From positions 1 to 9,349 of the forward strand of contig JABBBF010000018.1 in the NCBI GenBank assembly GCA_018607545.1: DNA of 9,349 bases, given 5' to 3'. Position numbers and translations under genes: made by a program. Shown here in pieces: positions 6,456 through 9,349 of the stretch. Source of the stretch: SAR92 clade bacterium (GTDB taxonomy: Bacteria > Pseudomonadota > Gammaproteobacteria > Pseudomonadales > Porticoccaceae). The notes under the pieces were generated by a model, which worked only from the letters and a program-made list of their open reading frames with translations, ran no database searches and was not told where the DNA came from. Position 1 is the first letter of the stretch. The number at the start of each line of letters is the position of its first letter.

Positions 6456-7603
6456 AGGCTGTCGCTGCTTTCAATAACCGACTGCAGTACCGGGGTGACC
6501 ATAGCAACCCGCCAGCCATCGGTTAGCCTGATTGGCCACTGGCATTCGCCCTGGACAACACTGCGCAAAATCGCCTCCAGCTCTTTTTTATTGCTCATCA
6601 ACTCTTTGGGGATGCCGTGATCTTCAGCCACCTCATTGAGCCTGGCGCGCATTGTCTTCATCACATCGGCCACCGCACGTGAAAGTGGCTGGGGCAGGCT
6701 CTCGGGAATATTGTCATGATCCACATCGGCAATCAGCTGAAGAACATCTTCACCAAAACGCTTAACCGAGCGCGAGTACCAGTCATCAATTCGGTGCAAC
6801 TGGCCCATGGTAGTCGGCATGCTGTTGGCCAGCTCTAAAAGAACATTGTCTTTAACGATATGGGAGCGTGGCTTATCCAGGCTGCGAGCGGTTTCCTCGC
6901 GCCAATCGCAGAGACTTTTTAACACCGCCAGCGAACTGCCCTGCAATCGCCAGGCACCTTTAACACGCAGATAGTAATCGACGGCCTTTTTACGCTGTGC
7001 GGAAGCTTCCAGGAGACCGAGCATCTCTTCATCAAGCCAATTGTGACGCTGTTGCTCGGCAAGCTGGCCGCTAAGGATTTTGTAGAGACGGTGCAGATAG
7101 AGCACATCGTCGGCCGCATAGCGTTTTTGGCGATCGCTTAGAGGACGGATCATCCAGTCGGACCTGGTATCTTCCTTGCCCAGTTCAATATCAAACACAT
7201 GAGCCACCAGACGTGCATAGCCCATGGAGTAACCTATGTTGACCAGACCAGCGGCAACCTGGGTATCGAAAATATTGTTTGGCACAATCGACAGCGCATG
7301 GTCGAGCACTTCAAAATCTTCGCCCGGGGCGTGAAAGATAAGCACCAACTCTGGCCCTTCGAGCAGTGCTTTAAGGGGAGCAAACTCGTCGATCTCTAAT
7401 ACATCGATCAGCCAGCACTGTTCACCGTCGGAGAGCTGTATCAGGGCCAGCTTCGGGAAGTAGGTGTTGGTGCGCATAAACTCGGTATCAATCGCCAGTG
7501 ACGGGGATGATTGCAATTGCTGGCAGAGCGCTGCCAGCTGTTGATTGCTGGCCACCCAGTGCTGAGTCGCTGGCATTGAGAAATCGTTTACAGGATCAGT
7601 CAT
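6452..7603 (-). CDS. rnd: Ribonuclease D
   Basis: RNase D is a 3'-5' exoribonuclease that trims tRNA and other small stable RNA precursors in the cytoplasm. This one has 383 residues (E. coli about 375). The DEDDy nuclease domain covers about 12-200: ExoI DTE (Asp 39, Glu 41), ExoII in HAPGEDFEVL (Asp 96), and ExoIII YAADD (Tyr 162, Asp 166). All catalytic residues appear present. An HRDC nucleic-acid binding domain follows around 215-295 (WRLQGSSLAVLKSLCDWRE), then a second helical C-terminal region. The ATG at 7603 abuts the recR TAG with no gap. A later Met (residue 10, MPATQHW) is an alternative start nearer the usual family N-terminus. The 3' end overlaps ycgL by four bases. Confidence 0.95.
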   Translation of the reverse strand: MTDPVNDFSMPATQHWVASNQQLAALCQQLQSSPSLAIDTEFMRTNTYFPKLALIQLSDGEQCWLIDVLEIDEFAPLKALLEGPELVLIFHAPGEDFEVLDHALSIVPNNIFDTQVAAGLVNIGYSMGYARLVAHVFDIELGKEDTRSDWMIRPLSDRQKRYAADDVLYLHRLYKILSGQLAEQQRHNWLDEEMLGLLEASAQRKKAVDYYLRVKGAWRLQGSSLAVLKSLCDWREETARSLDKPRSHIVKDNVLLELANSMPTTMGQLHRIDDWYSRSVKRFGEDVLQLIADVDHDNIPESLPQPLSRAVADVMKTMRARLNEVAEDHGIPKELMSNKKELEAILRSVVQGECQWPIRLTDGWRVAMVTPVLQSVIESSDSL

Positions 7604-8197
7604 CTAGAGGGATTTCCTGCTCTGTAGGGCCAGATTCAAGGTGCCGCCATCGACATACTCAAGTTCACCACCCATGGGAACACCATAGGCAATGCGCGAT
7701 ACGGAAACACCCAGCGCCTTGGCTTTTTCGGCAATAAAATGGGCTGTTGCCTCGCCTTCAACCGTCAGGTTAGTGGCTAGGATCAATTCATCCACAGCGC
7801 CGCTTTTAAGTCGCTCGACCAGCTGGTCTATTCCCAGTTGTTCCGGGCCGATACCATCAATTGGCGATAGATGACCGAGCAGTACAAAGTATTTGCCGCG
7901 AAAGCTACCCGCCTGTTCGATGGCATATAAATCTGCCGGGCTCTCAACCACACAGATCTGTTCTGGCAGACGGCTGCGGCTACTGCAGATAGCACAGTGC
8001 TCGTGCTCGGTTAATGTGCGGCAATCGCCACAGCGCCCTACTTTGTCTACCGATTCGACAATCATTTCGGCGAGCCGCGAGGCGCCACTGCGGTCTCGCT
8101 CGAGCAGGTGCAATGCCATACGCTGGGCAGACTTTGCGCCAACACCAGGCAACACACGCAGTGAGTCAATAAGTTGATCGATTAAATTACCGTACAA
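7604..8197 (-). CDS. recR: Recombination protein RecR
   Basis: RecR works with RecO (and RecF) to load RecA on SSB-coated gaps during recombinational repair. At 197 residues it is family length. Visible parts are the N-terminal helix-hairpin-helix ([13 protein letters not shown], about 16-28), the C4 zinc finger (Cys 56, 59, 68, 71), the Toprim domain from about 80 (VVESPADL, then [12 protein letters not shown]), and the C-terminal [19 protein letters not shown] segment (here VSRIAYG). The start codon is TTG at 8197. No ATG or GTG exists in frame between it and the upstream TAA at 8219-8221. The resulting N-terminus ([10 protein letters not shown]) aligns with the SPLIxxLI beginning of other RecRs. 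An AAAGG Shine-Dalgarno lies 7 nt upstream. It follows ybaB by 41 bp, as in the classic dnaX-ybaB-recR operon. Confidence 0.96.
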   Translation of the reverse strand: MYGNLIDQLIDSLRVLPGVGAKSAQRMALHLLERDRSGASRLAEMIVESVDKVGRCGDCRTLTEHEHCAICSSRSRLPEQICVVESPADLYAIEQAGSFRGKYFVLLGHLSPIDGIGPEQLGIDQLVERLKSGAVDELILATNLTVEGEATAHFIAEKAKALGVSVSRIAYGVPMGGELEYVDGGTLNLALQSRKSL

Positions 8198-8204
8198 AAT
8201 TTGG

Positions 8205-8209
8205 CCTTT
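8205..8209 (-). promoter_or_regulatory. recR Shine-Dalgarno (AAAGG) supporting a TTG start
   Basis: In the mRNA AAAGG is followed by seven bases (CCAAATT) and then TTG. This spacing fits initiation at TTG 8197 rather than at the ATT immediately before it, although the ATT cannot be excluded from sequence alone. Confidence 0.6.
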
Positions 8210-8238
8210 CGCAATTATTTAGTTTTATTTGGTTGCTA

Positions 8239-8556
8239 TCAAAATGGCATTTTAAAACCGGGCGGTAAATCCATACCACCGGCCATTTTACCTAAGGCAT
8301 CCTTGCTCTGGGCTTCAACTTTACGCACCGCATCATTTACCGCAGCGGCCAGCAAGTCTTCGAGAAATTCTTTATCTTCCTGCATTAAAGAGGGATCCAG
8401 AGTCACTTGACGAACATCGTGACGGCCGGTCATAACCACTTTCACCATACCGGCACCGGACTCGCCGGTCACTTCAACGTTCGCCGCCTGCTCTTGCATC
8501 TCGGCCATTTTGCCCTGCATCTGCTGGGCCTGTTTCATTAAATCGTTAATATTCAT
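8239..8556 (-). CDS. ybaB: Nucleoid-associated protein YbaB/EbfC
   Basis: YbaB is a small dimeric DNA-binding protein that coats the nucleoid. It is encoded between dnaX and recR in most gammaproteobacteria, as it is here. It has 105 residues, close to the E. coli protein. The N-terminal helix contains [16 protein letters not shown]; then come the core [12 protein letters not shown] and [15 protein letters not shown]; and the C-terminus LPPGFKMPF is identical to E. coli as I recall it. The ATG at 8556 has a good Shine-Dalgarno (GAGGA at 8561-8565, four bases before the ATG). It begins 28 bp after the dnaX stop, with a small hairpin in between. The assignment is secure. Confidence 0.97.
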   Translation of the reverse strand: MNINDLMKQAQQMQGKMAEMQEQAANVEVTGESGAGMVKVVMTGRHDVRQVTLDPSLMQEDKEFLEDLLAAAVNDAVRKVEAQSKDALGKMAGGMDLPPGFKMPF

Positions 8557-8566
8557 ACTTTCCTCA

Positions 8567-8586
8567 AAACGGTCAATTGGCCGTTT
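8567..8586 (-). other. Small hairpin at the dnaX/ybaB junction
   Basis: A 20-nt inverted repeat has arms AAACGG (8567-8572) and CCGTTT (8581-8586), extendable by a G-U and a C-G pair around an AATT loop. It overlaps the dnaX TAA stop and ends just before the ybaB Shine-Dalgarno. Only four T follow on the transcript and the stem is short. It is therefore at most a weak attenuator or an mRNA-processing element, and may be incidental. Confidence 0.3.
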
Positions 8587-9349
8587 AGTCTATGGGTCGC
8601 ACTGAGCGCTCATCCACTGCTCCATCAAACAGCTGTTTAAAATTAACCACGGCGGGGTCGTTATTAAGAGTCTCTACGGCGTCGGCAAGGCGCTCGGACT
8701 TCTCGCGCAGATTTGCCGCTCGTGGGGTTTCCTGTTCGGCAACACCGAGACTGATCTCAACGCTGACTGGGGTTTTAAAGTAGTCGCTGAGGGCTTCACT
8801 AAACTGCACCTGGTGCGCGTCATCATAGAGACTGTTGTGGTTGCTATCGATTAGAAATCTTAGCTCTGTACCGCTGCGTCCCAAATAGAGGCAGTGACTG
8901 GCGATCTCACCCAGGGAGGCAACTATGCTGAGTTGTTTACGCAGCTGAATCCAGTTATCTGGCGTGAATTTCTCCAGGGGGATAGATTCTTGTGGCTTTT
9001 CAATACTAGAAGCTGAGGGCTCTTTATTCGCTGAAGGCTCTTTATTCGCTAAGGGCTCTTTATTCGTCGCTGAGGGCTCTTTATTGCGGGACGCTGAGGG
9101 CTCTCTATTCGCTGAGGGCTCTTTATTTGCTAAGGGCTCTTTATTCGCTGAAGGCTCTTTATTCGCTGAGGGCTCTCTATTCGCTGAGGGCTCTTTATTG
9201 CGGGACGCTGAGGGCTCTCTATTCGCTGAGGGCTCTTTATTTGCTAAGGGCTCTTTATTCGCTGAAGGCTCTTTATTCGCTGAGGGCTCTCTATTCGCTG
9301 AGGGCTCTTTATTGCGGGACGCTGAGGGCTCTCTATTCGCTGAGGGCTC
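8585..9349 (-). CDS. dnaX: DNA polymerase III subunit tau/gamma, C-terminal part (N-terminus outside window)
   Basis: DnaX is the clamp-loader ATPase; full-length tau also binds the polymerase alpha subunit and DnaB helicase. The frame stays open from the TAA at 8585-8587 to the window end, giving 254 visible residues. The ATPase domains and any programmed frameshift site lie outside. The last ~130 residues look like tau domain [13 protein letters not shown], the [16 protein letters not shown] segment, [16 protein letters not shown], and the typical ending ERSVRPID (E. coli ends ESIRPI as I recall). A shorter frame starting at a TTG near 8884 is just an internal piece. The first 109 visible residues are a tandem array of EPSAN(K/R) units, highly unusual for this protein. 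They occupy the place of the flexible linker between the gamma portion and the tau C-terminus. Position ahead of ybaB-recR confirms the identity. Confidence 0.93.
   Translation of the reverse strand, partial: EPSANREPSASRNKEPSANREPSANKEPSANKEPLANKEPSANREPSASRNKEPSANREPSANKEPSANKEPLANKEPSANREPSASRNKEPSATNKEPLANKEPSANKEPSASSIEKPQESIPLEKFTPDNWIQLRKQLSIVASLGEIASHCLYLGRSGTELRFLIDSNHNSLYDDAHQVQFSEALSDYFKTPVSVEISLGVAEQETPRAANLREKSERLADAVETLNNDPAVVNFKQLFDGAVDERSVRPID
9011..9349 (-). repeat. In-frame 18-bp minisatellite in the dnaX linker, coding for EPSAN(K/R)
   Basis: Seventeen full units plus a partial unit (EPSA) are visible, running off the window end. The basic unit is 18 bp (plus-strand GAGGGCTCTTTATTCGCT), read on the minus strand as Glu-Pro-Ser-Ala-Asn-Lys. 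Variants are [12 protein letters not shown] (Leu for Ser), a 7-residue EPSATNK and an 8-residue EPSASRNK (24 bp). All lengths are multiples of three, so the dnaX frame is kept. Each unit is net neutral, with one acidic and one basic residue, and rich in Pro, Ser and Ala, which suggests a disordered linker. Every unit carries a TAA or TAG in the -1 frame. Confidence 0.97.
9080..9349 (-). repeat. 114-bp higher-order repeat inside the minisatellite (two identical copies and part of a third)
   Basis: Bases 9080-9193 and 9194-9307 are identical over 114 bp, and 9308-9349 repeats the first 42 bases. One period codes for 38 residues: six units in the protein order [38 protein letters not shown] (cyclic). 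Even the synonymous differences are copied (CCT versus CCC for Pro, GCA versus GCG for Ala), so the 114-bp block was duplicated recently as a unit. Bases 9011-9079 hold older, more diverged units. Confidence 0.96.

Noticed and set aside
8585..8884. Separate 99-residue gene starting at TTG 8884
   Set aside because: The frame continues upstream without a stop into the dnaX linker, and the residues are tau domain V.
8585..9010. Search for a -1 slippery heptamer in the visible dnaX
   Set aside because: The only near match (CTTTAAA in the domain V region) is in the wrong phase for X XXY YYZ. Any real site would be upstream of the window.
9011..9349. Tandem repeats considered as a CRISPR array or intergenic satellite
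   Set aside because: Units are contiguous with no unique spacers and keep the dnaX frame throughout, so this is a coding minisatellite.
9011..9349. Two plus-strand frames open through the repeat array
   Set aside because: They are a by-product of the 3-divisible repeat unit. There is no start codon context and no non-repeat coding sequence attached.

Overview
The window looks like the chromosome of a gammaproteobacterium. The visible proteins read like their Escherichia coli or Pseudomonas counterparts (NhaB, FadD, RNase D, RecR, YbaB, YcgL, YcgN, DnaX). YcgL, YcgN and NhaB together with the classic dnaX-ybaB-recR order point to that class. A marine lineage near Cellvibrionales or Pseudomonadales is possible, but this is inferred from gene content only. 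There are no rRNA or tRNA genes, insertion sequences, CRISPR arrays or phage genes in view.

Layout, left to right. Bases 1-1211 (+) hold the end of nhaB, a Na+/H+ antiporter. A bidirectional hairpin terminator at 1252-1289 separates it from a convergent series of genes that fills the rest of the window on the minus strand. In transcription order (right to left) these are: dnaX 3' part (9349-8585), ybaB (8556-8239), recR (8197-7604), rnd (7603-6452), ycgL (6455-6192), ycgN (6195-5752), a small membrane protein of unknown function (5745-5299), a 150-bp gap, a MoxR-type AAA+ ATPase (5148-4303) with a coupled VWA-domain protein (4290-3115), a 120-bp AT-rich gap, and fadD (2994-1312).

Functionally, dnaX-ybaB-recR-rnd is a replication, nucleoid, recombination and RNA-processing block, packed with 0-bp junctions and 4-bp start/stop overlaps down to ycgN. 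The MoxR/VWA pair is a separate chaperone-like module with its own upstream gap. fadD has its own AT-rich leader with dyad symmetries. No intergenic stretch exceeds 150 bp.

The strongest unusual signal is in dnaX. The linker before the C-terminal tau domain is made of a nested minisatellite: a 6-residue unit (EPSANK/R, 18 bp), with variants organised into a 114-bp higher-order repeat. Two copies of that repeat are identical at nucleotide level, and a third runs off the window end. At least 109 residues of the polymerase III tau subunit are therefore repeat-encoded. Other points of interest are a hairpin spanning the moxR stop, the Shine-Dalgarno and the VWA start codon, a TTG start for recR, a DxGxS MIDAS in the VWA protein, and a CRP-like but wrongly spaced dyad upstream of fadD. 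I found no clearly new multi-gene system.
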